Source: Bacillota bacterium (lineage in GTDB: Bacteria > Bacillota_I > Bacilli_A > RF39 > UBA660). From it: 64,000 nucleotides of DNA. The translations under genes were made by a program, and so were the position numbers. Below, piece after piece: positions 19,555-29,332 of the stretch. The stretch lies in the NCBI GenBank assembly GCA_015059445.1, contig SVAK01000001.1, positions 151,951 to 215,950 of the forward strand, read 5' to 3'. Under the pieces are notes generated by a model, which worked only from the letters and a program-made list of their open reading frames with translations, was not told the DNA's origin and searched no databases. Numbering within the stretch: position 1 is the stretch's first letter; every line of letters starts with the position of its first letter.

Positions 19555-20091
19555 TTGTCTAATTTTAGAGAAATTGTAACTAAAGCTGTTATTGGAAAAG
19601 CCAAAAAAACTAGTGGTAATAAATTTACATTAGAAACTGACGAAAGACCAGATACAGTTTTAGGATGTTGGGTAATTAATAATACTTTTAACGGCGGAAA
19701 TAATCATGGTAGTGTTTTAATAACTGGAGCGTTCGATGTAAATGTTTGGTACTCATATGATAACGATACAAAAACGGCAGTAACATCTAAAAGATTTACT
19801 TATAGTGATAAAATGAATGTACCACTTAAAAATGATACAATTCTAGATAATAATTCTGAAATTATAGTAAGAAGTTTAAAACAACCAACAGTTACAAATG
19901 TTGATATAAAAAATGGTATAGTAGAATTAACAATTGAAAAAGAACTGGGAGTAGAGATTGTTGGCAATACAAAGGTTAGAGTATCTGTTGAAGATTTTGA
20001 TGATGAATACGATGAGTTAATTGATGAGGAATTGGATAGTGCCATTGATGAGATAAATGAAGAATATTTAGATGCAGAAGAAATAGAATAA
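19555..20091 (+). CDS. cotE: Outer spore coat protein CotE
   Basis: (TTG)[17 protein letters not shown]..., [28 protein letters not shown], acidic C-terminal tail, as in B. subtilis CotE; supplied ORF starts at 19546. Confidence 0.92.
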   Translation: MSNFREIVTKAVIGKAKKTSGNKFTLETDERPDTVLGCWVINNTFNGGNNHGSVLITGAFDVNVWYSYDNDTKTAVTSKRFTYSDKMNVPLKNDTILDNNSEIIVRSLKQPTVTNVDIKNGIVELTIEKELGVEIVGNTKVRVSVEDFDDEYDELIDEELDSAIDEINEEYLDAEEIE

Positions 20092-20165
20092 TGTGTCAAC
20101 GAAAAAGTGTTGACGGAACAAAATTAAAATGTTATACTTGTTGTAGTAAAAAAGGAGGCAATGTT

Positions 20166-20438
20166 ATGGCAGTTAAATTAAGATTGAAAAGAATGGGATC
20201 AAAACAAAAACCATTTTACAGAATAGTTGCAGCAGATGCTCGTAGTCCAAGAGATGGTCGTTTTATTGAAACAGTAGGTACTTATAATCCAATTAAAGGT
20301 GCTGATCAAGTTACTATTGATGAAGAAAAAGCATTAACTTGGCTAAGAAATGGAGCACAACCAACAGATACAGTTAAAAATATTTTATCTCATGCTGGTA
20401 TAATGGCTAAATATGCTGAAACAAAAAAGAAAAACTAA
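20166..20438 (+). CDS. rpsP: 30S ribosomal protein S16
   Basis: [46 protein letters not shown] upstream. Confidence 0.97.
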   Translation: MAVKLRLKRMGSKQKPFYRIVAADARSPRDGRFIETVGTYNPIKGADQVTIDEEKALTWLRNGAQPTDTVKNILSHAGIMAKYAETKKKN

Positions 20439-20453
20439 ATAGGTAGGTTATTT

Positions 20454-20699
20454 ATGAATGTAGTAGAATTTGCTGAATATTTAGTAAAAAGTATTGTAAA
20501 AGAAAAAGAACTAGTTAAAGTATCTGAATTTCAAGCGGATGATGATATTACTATCTTAGAAATACTTGTTCCTGAAGCTGATATGGGAAGAGTAATTGGG
20601 AAGAGTGGTAAAATGTCTACATCAATTAGAACATTAATTCAAGCTTTTGCAGCAGTTAATAATATGCCAAAAGTAAAAATTAATATTGATTCTTTTTAA
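20454..20699 (+). CDS. khpA: KH-domain RNA-binding protein KhpA (YlqC)
   Basis: VPEADMGRVIGKSGKMSTSIRTLIQA; directly downstream of rpsP. Confidence 0.93.
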   Translation: MNVVEFAEYLVKSIVKEKELVKVSEFQADDDITILEILVPEADMGRVIGKSGKMSTSIRTLIQAFAAVNNMPKVKINIDSF

Positions 20700-20724
20700 G
20701 AAATAGTTTCTATTTCTTTTTTTT
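20698..20724 (+). terminator. Rho-independent terminator
   Basis: AAGAAATAG-TTT-CTATTTCTT + T-run. Confidence 0.75.
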
Positions 20725-20738
20725 AATGGAGGTTAGTT

Positions 20739-22658
20739 ATGATTTATATACCCAAAATTTGTGGTACATGTAAAGGCTCAACAAAAGCTTTAAAAATTGT
20801 TTTTGATGTTTACGAAAGGGAACAAACAAAAGATAATCCTAAAAAAATTTATATTTATAAAGAATTATTACATAATCCTAAAGTAATAGAAAAGTTTGAA
20901 AATTTAGGAATTGAAACTATCGATACCTTAGATAATGTTACGGATAACGACATTGTTATTATAAGAGCTCATGGTGAACCAAAAGAAACTTATGCTTTTT
21001 TGGAGAGTCATAACATTGAATATTATGACGCAACTTGTGCTAATGTTAGCAAAATTCATCAAAAAGTTTCAGAAAAATATAAAGCAGGGTATGAGATAAT
21101 CGTTATTGGTAAAAGTAGTCATTCTGAAGTGATTGGTACCAATGGCTGGTGTAATAATAATGCAGTTATTATTAACGACGAAGATGATTTTATTAAGATT
21201 AGTAAAAAAAACAAAAAATTTATAATTTGTCAGACAACATATAACAAAGAAAAATTTAATAGTTTAGTTTCCAAAATCGAAGAAATATATGAAGGTTTTG
21301 ATATAGTAGTGGATAATTCATTATGTAGTGCAGTAGAACATATTTGTAAATCCAGCATAGATATTGCTAAGAAATGTGATTTAATGTTTGTAATAGGTGG
21401 ATCTAACAGTAGCAATACAAATGAACTTTATAAATTGGTAAGTAACATTACAGAGGCTTATAAGTTTTCCGACATTAATAAATTTTATAAATTTATCTTA
21501 AATGAAGATATTAGTTCTAAATGTAATATTGGTATAACTGGTGGAGCATCAACTCTCACAACAGAAATATACAATTATAAATATTTATTAGAATTTATTC
21601 TTTTTTATAAAGATCGATTAAAAGAGTTAAAAGGAAATCAAGATATCATTAATAATAATCTAATAAAGGATAATGATAACAAAATAATAAAAGAACTTGT
21701 TAATGATTTTATAGATTTAAATAAAGACGGAAAATATATAAGAGGAACATTAATTGCATTGGGAGAATTTTTAGCTACTGATAAAAATAAATTAAATTAT
21801 TTGGACTTAGCTTATGCTTATGAAATGTTTCAAACATCAGTTTTGGTCCATGATGACATAATTGATAATGCAAAAATAAGAAGAGGAAAAGAAACTATTC
21901 CAAGAAGAATATGTCAAAAATATATGATTAAGAAAAAGAATAAAACTTATCAAGAAGATGTATTAAAATTGGCTAATTCATTAGGTATTTGTGCCGGAGA
22001 TTTTGGATTTTATGAAGCTAATAAAATATTAATAAATAATTATAGTAAAAATAAAAATTTTGCTAAATTAATGACTATTTATAATGATATAATTATCAAA
22101 ACAATAAAAGGAGAAATCATAGATGTAACTTTACCATTTATGGGCAAATATGATTTAACAACTCCCCAAGAACAAGATATAATTGATATATATCATTTAA
22201 AAACTAGTTGGTATACGATAATTGGTCCTTTCATTTTAGGGTATGTTTTAGGAGGCAAAAATACAACTGAGGAATTAGAAAATGCATTAAATAAAATTGG
22301 AATTGCTTTTCAATTAAAGGATGATATATTAGGTATTTTTGCTAAATCAGAAACCATTGGAAAATCTAATTTATCGGATATTGAAGAATTTAAACAAACT
22401 ATATTATATTCTCATATTATAAATACTCCATATAAGAAAGACTTTTTGAAGATATATGGCAAGAAAAATATAAAAGAGAAAGATTTATTAAAAATTAGGG
22501 AATTACTAAAGAGTAGTGGTAGCTATGATTATGCTGTAAATTATTTAGAAAAAATATATAATGAATCTTTAAGCGAAATTGATAACTTAGATATTAACGA
22601 TTTTGGTAAAGATATTTTAAAAGGATTACTAATTTATATTAAGATTAGAGAAAAATAA
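20739..22658 (+). CDS. Fusion protein: IspH (HMBPP reductase) N-terminal domain + polyprenyl diphosphate synthase C-terminal domain
   Basis: IspH: CGTCKGSTKAL, SSHSEVIGTNG, YDATCANV, NSLCSAVEHI; prenyl synthase: LVHDDIIDNAKIRRGKETIP, FQLKDDILGIFAKSETIGKSNLSDI; one uninterrupted 639 aa ORF. Confidence 0.92.
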   Translation: MIYIPKICGTCKGSTKALKIVFDVYEREQTKDNPKKIYIYKELLHNPKVIEKFENLGIETIDTLDNVTDNDIVIIRAHGEPKETYAFLESHNIEYYDATCANVSKIHQKVSEKYKAGYEIIVIGKSSHSEVIGTNGWCNNNAVIINDEDDFIKISKKNKKFIICQTTYNKEKFNSLVSKIEEIYEGFDIVVDNSLCSAVEHICKSSIDIAKKCDLMFVIGGSNSSNTNELYKLVSNITEAYKFSDINKFYKFILNEDISSKCNIGITGGASTLTTEIYNYKYLLEFILFYKDRLKELKGNQDIINNNLIKDNDNKIIKELVNDFIDLNKDGKYIRGTLIALGEFLATDKNKLNYLDLAYAYEMFQTSVLVHDDIIDNAKIRRGKETIPRRICQKYMIKKKNKTYQEDVLKLANSLGICAGDFGFYEANKILINNYSKNKNFAKLMTIYNDIIIKTIKGEIIDVTLPFMGKYDLTTPQEQDIIDIYHLKTSWYTIIGPFILGYVLGGKNTTEELENALNKIGIAFQLKDDILGIFAKSETIGKSNLSDIEEFKQTILYSHIINTPYKKDFLKIYGKKNIKEKDLLKIRELLKSSGSYDYAVNYLEKIYNESLSEIDNLDINDFGKDILKGLLIYIKIREK

Positions 22659-22680
22659 TATCAAATTTTGTCTAATAAAA

Positions 22681-22708
22681 TTGATTGAATAAAATAATTT
22701 GATATAAT
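22681..22708 (+). promoter_or_regulatory. SigA-type promoter
   Basis: TTGATT-N16-TATAAT upstream of 22731 ORF. Confidence 0.65.
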
Positions 22709-22730
22709 TAAGGAAAGGAAGGTATAAAAA

Positions 22731-23036
22731 ATGAATTTAAATGAAATGAGTATAGAAGAAAAAATAAATATTCTAGAATCTTTGATAACTAGAGCTAATA
22801 CAGACTTGGACTATAGTTTATCCGTAAGATGGGGACAAAATAAGGAAACTTCAATTCTTGAATTGCAAATGCTTGTAAATGGTGCAAAAGAATTGTTTTT
22901 GACCGGTAGAATAAATTCTATTGATTATGAAGAACGCATAAATACAGTTGGAGTTTGGAGTAAAGCATTAAATGAAGCGTTACGTAAATTCCCAGAAATT
23001 TATGATAATTTAAATCAAGAAGTTCCAAAGTTATAA
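22731..23036 (+). CDS. Hypothetical protein (101 aa)
   Basis: ORF with promoter, RBS (AAGGAAGG) and terminator. Confidence 0.75.
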   Translation: MNLNEMSIEEKINILESLITRANTDLDYSLSVRWGQNKETSILELQMLVNGAKELFLTGRINSIDYEERINTVGVWSKALNEALRKFPEIYDNLNQEVPKL

Positions 23037-23039
23037 AGT

Positions 23040-23067
23040 AAGTAAATCTTTTTGATTTACTTTTTAT
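23040..23067 (+). terminator. Rho-independent terminator
   Basis: AAGTAAATC-TTTTT-GATTTACTT + T-run. Confidence 0.75.
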
Positions 23068-23095
23068 ATGCTAAAATTAAATTAGGTGGGAAAAT

Positions 23096-23827
23096 ATGAA
23101 AAAGAAAAAAGCCAATCAATTAGTAGTAATTAACAAGTATATGAACATAATAATTAGTCTTCTTATAGGAATTGTAATAGGAGTATTATTTAGTAAGTAT
23201 ACTAAGAAATTTGATATTGAAATAGAAAAAACTAATGAACCTATAATTAAAAGCTATTTTCAAAATGATGGTCAAACAATTTATTTGTACAATTTAAATG
23301 AAATCAAATTTGAAGATGAAAATTTTACGATTACATTAAATAATTATTTAGAAAATAACTCCGGTGATATAAAAAAAACATTTGAAGAAATTTTACCATA
23401 TTTAAAAGAGAAAACTGTCTTAAATGATGGAGGAACAATTATTTATTTAAGTAATCAAAAAGAACCATTAACTGTAATTAAATGTAACACATTAGATGGA
23501 AACAAGGATATATATTTTGGGCCGGGTGATATGAATACAACTGAAGCTTTTGAAAATGGTGCGTGTGGTAAAAATTTCTTTGATGATAAAAAATTTGAAA
23601 GGGTGTATATATTAGAAGAAATAAAAAAAATTAAAGGAGAAAATTATAGTTATTATGAAGTTACATTTAAAGATGAATTAGAGAATAAAACAACTATAAC
23701 CACTAAAAATTTTAATGAAAATATTGTTAAAAAAATCGTTGATGCAAAAGTGGATAATTACTATAAAATAACATTTGCCAATAAATATGGTGAAATTAAT
23801 AAAAGAAGATATCAAGGATATTTTTGA
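23096..23827 (+). CDS. Hypothetical single-TM protein
   Basis: 243 aa, N-terminal TM (IIISLLIGIVIGVLF); no recognised family. Confidence 0.75.
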   Translation: MKKKKANQLVVINKYMNIIISLLIGIVIGVLFSKYTKKFDIEIEKTNEPIIKSYFQNDGQTIYLYNLNEIKFEDENFTITLNNYLENNSGDIKKTFEEILPYLKEKTVLNDGGTIIYLSNQKEPLTVIKCNTLDGNKDIYFGPGDMNTTEAFENGACGKNFFDDKKFERVYILEEIKKIKGENYSYYEVTFKDELENKTTITTKNFNENIVKKIVDAKVDNYYKITFANKYGEINKRRYQGYF

Positions 23828-23870
23828 AAAATGCATCATTATTGGTATTGAAAAGTTTAATAATTAACAT

Positions 23871-23903
23871 AAAAACATCAACAATTTATTTGTTGATGTT
23901 TTT
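23871..23903. terminator. Bidirectional terminator between convergent genes, overlapping the 3' end of sigK
   Basis: AAAAACATCAACA-ATTTATT-TGTTGATGTTTTT. Confidence 0.75.
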
Positions 23904-24584
23904 ATTCCGAATAAATTCTCTTAATATTTTAGTCAAAGCTCTTTTTTCAATTCGTGATACATAACTTCGAGATATTCCTAAGGATTCTGCAATTTCTTTT
24001 TGGGTTAAATCTTTTTCATTGTTTAATCCATATCTTTTAATTATTATTTCTTTTTCTCTTTTATTTAAAGTTTTTAAGTACTTATTTAATAAGTTAATAT
24101 TTTCTTTTACTTGAAGGGTATCTAAAATATCATCTTGTTTATCTTCTAATAAATCCGCTAAATTAATTTCATTTCCTTCTTTATCGAAACCAATAGAATC
24201 ATTTAATGATACAGTAAATTGATTCTTTTTATTTGATCTATAGTACATAAGAATTTCATTTTGAATGCATCTAGCAGCATATGTAGTTATTTTTACTTTT
24301 GGAGTTTTTTTGTAAGTATCTATACCTTTAATTAGACCAATAGTACCTATACTTATTAAATCATCAGTATCTGTATTTTTATTATCAAATTTTTTTACAA
24401 TATGAGCTACTAACCTTAAATTATGCTCAATTAATATACTTCTGGCTTCTTTATCGCCGCAGAGCATAGCGTCTACATATTTTTCTTCTTCTTCATTTGA
24501 AAGTGGAGGAGGAAAAACATTATTGCCATAACTTCCAGTAAAAAAAATCATACTTTTAATTAAAGAAATTAAATTTAAAAACAT
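23886..24584 (-). CDS. sigK: RNA polymerase sporulation sigma factor SigK (uninterrupted)
   Basis: SigK-like pro-sequence then FPPPLSNEEEEKYVDAMLCGDKEARSILIEHNLRLVAHIVKKF; region 4 LTQKEIAESLGISRSYVSRIEKRAL. Confidence 0.9.
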   Translation of the reverse strand: MFLNLISLIKSMIFFTGSYGNNVFPPPLSNEEEEKYVDAMLCGDKEARSILIEHNLRLVAHIVKKFDNKNTDTDDLISIGTIGLIKGIDTYKKTPKVKITTYAARCIQNEILMYYRSNKKNQFTVSLNDSIGFDKEGNEINLADLLEDKQDDILDTLQVKENINLLNKYLKTLNKREKEIIIKRYGLNNEKDLTQKEIAESLGISRSYVSRIEKRALTKILREFIRNKNINK

Positions 24585-24603
24585 ATTTTATAACACATCC
24601 TAA

Positions 24604-24633
24604 TAAACTATATGCGTAAAAAGTACGTTTAAT
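24604..24633 (-). promoter_or_regulatory. Candidate SigE/SigK-type promoter for sigK
   Basis: On minus strand ATT-N16-CATATAGTTTA, ~20 nt upstream of the sigK start. Confidence 0.4.
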
Positions 24634-24780
24634 TTACAAAAACCATCTTCGTATTTACACTAACTTTACCACACAAAGAAAAGGATAATTGTTATATTAA
24701 TGTAAGAAAAAACCAATTTTGTAATAAATATTAGCTTTTAAATGTGTGTTTTTTTAGATATAATGATTTTAGGTGGTAAC

Positions 24781-27336
24781 ATGAAAAAAGTAGTCTTGGT
24801 TGATGGTAATAATCTTTTATTTCGTTCTTATTATGCAACAGCTTATACTGGAACAATTATGAGAAATAGTAAAGGTTTTCCTACAAATGCTTTATATGGT
24901 TTTGCAGGTATGATTAATAAAATTATTAATGAAGAAAATCCAGAATATATGGTAGTGGCATTTGACATTGGAAAAAATTTTCGTAAAGAAAAATTTGATT
25001 TTTATAAAGAAGGTAGAAGTGAAACGCCGGATGATTTAAGAATGCAAATGCCATTAGCTAGAGAAATCTTAAAAGCAATGGGAATAGCTTATAGAGAAAT
25101 GGCACCTTATGAAGCCGATGACATAATTGGTACTATTGCTAAAGTTGCTGAACAAAATGAAGATTATTATTCTTTAATTGTTTCTAGTGATAAAGATTTA
25201 CTACAATTAATTAGTTTTGAAACAGAGATAAAATTATTAAAACAAAGTGGTTTTATTAGATTTAATGAAGAATCTTTTAAAGAAGAATATGGAATCGATC
25301 CAATAAGAATTATAGATTTAAAATCATTGATGGGAGATGCATCCGATAATATTCCGGGAGTAAAAGGAATTGGAGAAAAAACAGCATTAAAATTATTACA
25401 GGAATATGGTTCTTTAGATGGAATTTATGAAAACATTGATAACATTAAAGGAAAAATGCAAGAAAAATTATTAGCAGATAAAGAGAATGCGTACATGAGT
25501 TATGAACTTGCTACTATTTTTAGAGATGTTCCCATTGATATTAATTTTGAAGATTTTAAATATGATGGCCCTAATACAATGGATTTGAAAAAGCTATATG
25601 AAGAATTAGAATTTTTCTCTATGCTTAAAAATATGCCTGTTAAAAAAGAAGACAATAAAGAAAATACTTTTATTAAAGTTACGGATTTAAATGAGATAAC
25701 ATTAGACAATGAAGTTGCATTTTACTTAGAAGTTAGTGATATTAATTATCATAAAGGAAAAGCTTTAGCATTAAGTATAACTGATAAAGAAAATACGTAT
25801 TGTGTTCCCAAACATTTAATTCAAGATGCTTTTAAATTATTAGAAGATAAAAAAGTAATAACTTATGATTTAAAGAAAAGTTTAGTAATAGCAAAGACTA
25901 AAATAAATTGCGATTTTGATTTAATGGTTGGAGCGTATTTAATTGATTTGCCTGCAACAGAAGATATATTTGCATTAATAAATGCTTGTGGGGAAAAGTG
26001 TTTGACATACGAAGCTTTAAAAAGAAAAAATTTTGAAGGAATTGATGAAGAAGTTTCTCTAAAAAGTAAGTTTATTTTTGAATATAGCGAAAAAATAAAA
26101 GAAAAAGTAAAAGAAGAAGAACAAGAAGAAATTTTAAACAGAATTGAAATGCCATTAATTTATGTTCTAGCTGATATGGAAATTTATGGCTTTAAATTTG
26201 AAAGTAAAGCTTTATATGAAATGAAAGAGGAAGTTGTTAAAAAAATTGATACAATAACTCATGAAATTTATGATTTAAGTGGAACTAAATTTAATGTTGC
26301 TAGTCCCAAACAACTAGGAGAAGTTCTATTTGAGAAAATGGAAATTGGTAAAAGTAAAAAAATTAATCGTGGCTATAAAACAGATATTAAAACTTTACAA
26401 AAATATGAAGATAGACATCCAATTATCGGCAAAGTTTTAGAATATCGTAATTTGTCAAAATTGCTTAGTACTTATTTAGAAGGTTTACAAGATTATGTTT
26501 TAGAAGATGGTAAAATTCATACAATATTTAATCAGACTTTAACCAGAACTGGTCGTCTTTCTTCCATGGAACCAAATTTACAAAATATTCCGGCTAGAGA
26601 AGAATACGGAAGAAAAGTGCGTCTCGCATTTGTTCCGAGTAATGATTTAATTTTAAGTGCAGATTATTCTCAAATTGAACTACGTATTTTAGCTCATATT
26701 TCTGAAAGTAGAGAATTAATTGAAGCTTTTGTAAATGACGAAGATATTCATACAAAGGTAGCAGCAGATATACATGGGATAGATGAAAGTGAAGTTACTA
26801 AACATATGCGAAGTATGGCTAAAGCTGTAATATTTGGAATTGTTTATGGTATTAGTGGTTTTGGCTTAGGAGAAAATTTAAATATTTCCAGAGCAGAAGC
26901 AAGTAAATTTATTGAAAAATATTACGAATTATATCCAGGAGTAAAAAATTATATGATTAACATTGTCAAAGAGGCATATGCCACTGGTGAAGTTAAAACA
27001 ATGTTTGGAAGAAAACGTAAAATTAATGAGCTTAAAGATACTAATTTTAGAATTAGAGCAATGGGGGAAAGAATGGCATTAAATACGCCGATACAAGGTA
27101 GTAGTGCTGATATTATGAAAATGGCTATGTTAGAAGTTTATAAAAAAATGAAGGGAAATAACTTGGAAAGTAAATTAATTTTACAAGTTCATGATGAAAT
27201 TATTATTGATGCTAAAGAAAATGAATTAGAAAAACTAAAAGTAATTATAAAAGAGGCAATGGAAAATGTTGTTAGTATAAGTGTACCTTTAAAAATTGAA
27301 ATAAATACTGGCCATAATTGGTATGAAGCTAAATAG
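24781..27336 (+). CDS. polA: DNA polymerase I
   Basis: MKKVVLVDGNNLLFRSYYA (5' nuclease), SADYSQIELRILAHIS, GSSADIMKMAM, LQVHDEIIID; supplied ORF starts at 24742. Confidence 0.97.
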   Translation: MKKVVLVDGNNLLFRSYYATAYTGTIMRNSKGFPTNALYGFAGMINKIINEENPEYMVVAFDIGKNFRKEKFDFYKEGRSETPDDLRMQMPLAREILKAMGIAYREMAPYEADDIIGTIAKVAEQNEDYYSLIVSSDKDLLQLISFETEIKLLKQSGFIRFNEESFKEEYGIDPIRIIDLKSLMGDASDNIPGVKGIGEKTALKLLQEYGSLDGIYENIDNIKGKMQEKLLADKENAYMSYELATIFRDVPIDINFEDFKYDGPNTMDLKKLYEELEFFSMLKNMPVKKEDNKENTFIKVTDLNEITLDNEVAFYLEVSDINYHKGKALALSITDKENTYCVPKHLIQDAFKLLEDKKVITYDLKKSLVIAKTKINCDFDLMVGAYLIDLPATEDIFALINACGEKCLTYEALKRKNFEGIDEEVSLKSKFIFEYSEKIKEKVKEEEQEEILNRIEMPLIYVLADMEIYGFKFESKALYEMKEEVVKKIDTITHEIYDLSGTKFNVASPKQLGEVLFEKMEIGKSKKINRGYKTDIKTLQKYEDRHPIIGKVLEYRNLSKLLSTYLEGLQDYVLEDGKIHTIFNQTLTRTGRLSSMEPNLQNIPAREEYGRKVRLAFVPSNDLILSADYSQIELRILAHISESRELIEAFVNDEDIHTKVAADIHGIDESEVTKHMRSMAKAVIFGIVYGISGFGLGENLNISRAEASKFIEKYYELYPGVKNYMINIVKEAYATGEVKTMFGRKRKINELKDTNFRIRAMGERMALNTPIQGSSADIMKMAMLEVYKKMKGNNLESKLILQVHDEIIIDAKENELEKLKVIIKEAMENVVSISVPLKIEINTGHNWYEAK

Positions 27337-27406
27337 ATGTAAATGAAATAGCAAAAGATTATACTTTTGTTATTTTTATGTTAGAATTAGATAGAGGGTG
27401 GTTATT

Positions 27407-28225
27407 ATGCCAGAATTACCAGAAGTTGAAACTGTAAGAAATACTTTAAAAAAAAGAATTTTGAATAAAAAAATAAATAATGTAAATATTTTATATACTA
27501 AAATGATAGATAACGATCCTACAGAGTTTAAAAACATTCTTATTGATAATAGATTTACTGATATTTTAAGAGTTGGAAAATGGCTAATATTTGAACTTGA
27601 TAAACACTATTTATTAAGTCATTTGAGAATGGAAGGAAAATATTTTATAAAAAACACTCAAGAAGAAGTTCAAAAACATGAACATGTTATCATAACATTT
27701 AATGACGAAACTGATTTAAGATACCATGATACCAGAAAATTTGGACGCATGAAAATTGTTAAAAAAGATGAATTATGGCATACTCCTGAAATAAAAAAAC
27801 AAGGTAAAGAACCAATAGATGAAACTTTAAATGCCTCTTATTTATTGGGAAAATTCAAAAATAAGAAATTACCAATTAAATCAATTTTACTTGATCAAGA
27901 GATAATCAGTGGATTAGGTAATATTTATGCAAATGAAGTATTATATGCGTCCGGGATAAATCCCAAAAGAAGTGCTTCATCTTTAACGGATGGAGAATGT
28001 GTTAAAATTGTTGAATCATCAAAAAAAATAATTTTAAAAGCAATTGAAGAAGGGGGTACAACAATTAAAAGTTACACCTCAAGTCTAGGTGTTACTGGGA
28101 ATTATCAAAATTTCTTACAAGTACATAAAAGAGAAGGTATGCCTTGTAATAAATGTCATAATAAAATAATTAAAATCAAAATAGGAGGAAGAAGTACTTA
28201 CTATTGTGAAATTTGCCAAAAATAG
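27407..28225 (+). CDS. mutM: Formamidopyrimidine-DNA glycosylase
   Basis: MPELPEVETVRNTL start; GLGNIYANEVLY; C-terminal zinc finger CNKCHNKIIKIKIGGRSTYYCEICQ. Confidence 0.96.
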   Translation: MPELPEVETVRNTLKKRILNKKINNVNILYTKMIDNDPTEFKNILIDNRFTDILRVGKWLIFELDKHYLLSHLRMEGKYFIKNTQEEVQKHEHVIITFNDETDLRYHDTRKFGRMKIVKKDELWHTPEIKKQGKEPIDETLNASYLLGKFKNKKLPIKSILLDQEIISGLGNIYANEVLYASGINPKRSASSLTDGECVKIVESSKKIILKAIEEGGTTIKSYTSSLGVTGNYQNFLQVHKREGMPCNKCHNKIIKIKIGGRSTYYCEICQK

Positions 28226-28244
28226 TTAAAATTGGAGATGTTTT

Positions 28245-29330
28245 ATGGATAAAATAATCAAAAATGTTTTAAAAAAAATTGAAGATGCTGGTTTTGAAGC
28301 TTATTTAGTTGGGGGCTTTGTTAGAGATTATTTGTTAGGTATTAAATCTTTAGATGTTGATATATGTACAAATGCTTTGCCTAAAGATTTACATCAAATG
28401 TTTCCTAGTAATTCTAATAGTAATACTTATGGTGGTTTTAATTTAAAAATAAAAAACTATAATATCGATATAACTACTTATCGTAAAGAATTAAAATATG
28501 ATAAAAGAAAACCTACTGAAATAGTATATATAGATAAATTAGAAGATGATATTGTCAGAAGAGATTTTACAATAAATTCTGTTTGTATGAATAAAGAAGA
28601 AAAAATAATTGATTTAGTAAATGGAATTGAGGATATTAATAATCATCAAATAAGAATGCTTGGCAATGTTAAAGAAAGATTTATTGAAGATCCATTAAGA
28701 ATTCTAAGAGCTATAAGATTTGCAACAATTTTGAATTTTGAATTAGATGAAGAAATTATAAAAGAAATAAAAGAAAATTATGAACTTGTTAACACGTTAT
28801 CAACAACTAGAATAAAACAAGAATTAAATAAAATATTATTACATAAGAACTACTTAAAAGGATTAACTTTTTTAAAAGAATTTAATATCCTCACTTTATT
28901 AGGAATTAGTTTTAATGAAATAACTTATGTTAACGATATTTGTGGTATGTGGGCTCAGTTAGAAACTTCTAAAAATTATGCGTTTACAAAACAAGAAATA
29001 ACTAATATAATAAACATTAGACAAATTATTAGTGATGGTAATATTAATAATAAAAAATTATATGATTATGGTTTATATGTCAATTTAGTAGCAGCAGAAA
29101 TCCTAAATATAAATAAGAAACATGTAAATAAATTATATAATGATTTGCCAATAAAATCTCTAGATGATTTACAAATTACTAATAATGAAATAATGGAACT
29201 ATTAAATATTAAACCTTCAAAAATATTAAGAGATATTAAAGCGGAAATTGTAGAATTAATATTAGAAAATAAATTAAAAAATCGAAATAGTGAGTTAAAG
29301 AAGTATATTATAAACAGAAAAGAGATGTAA
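28245..29330 (+). CDS. cca: CCA tRNA nucleotidyltransferase
   Basis: AYLVGGFVRDYLLGIKSLDVDICTNALP, RRDFTINSVCMN, EDPLRILRAIRFA. Confidence 0.94.
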   Translation: MDKIIKNVLKKIEDAGFEAYLVGGFVRDYLLGIKSLDVDICTNALPKDLHQMFPSNSNSNTYGGFNLKIKNYNIDITTYRKELKYDKRKPTEIVYIDKLEDDIVRRDFTINSVCMNKEEKIIDLVNGIEDINNHQIRMLGNVKERFIEDPLRILRAIRFATILNFELDEEIIKEIKENYELVNTLSTTRIKQELNKILLHKNYLKGLTFLKEFNILTLLGISFNEITYVNDICGMWAQLETSKNYAFTKQEITNIINIRQIISDGNINNKKLYDYGLYVNLVAAEILNINKKHVNKLYNDLPIKSLDDLQITNNEIMELLNIKPSKILRDIKAEIVELILENKLKNRNSELKKYIINRKEM

Positions 29331-29332
29331 TC

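Noticed and set aside
25680-26060. Loss of 3'-5' exonuclease catalytic residues in PolA
   Set aside because: A degenerate proofreading domain is usual for Bacillus-type DNA polymerase I.
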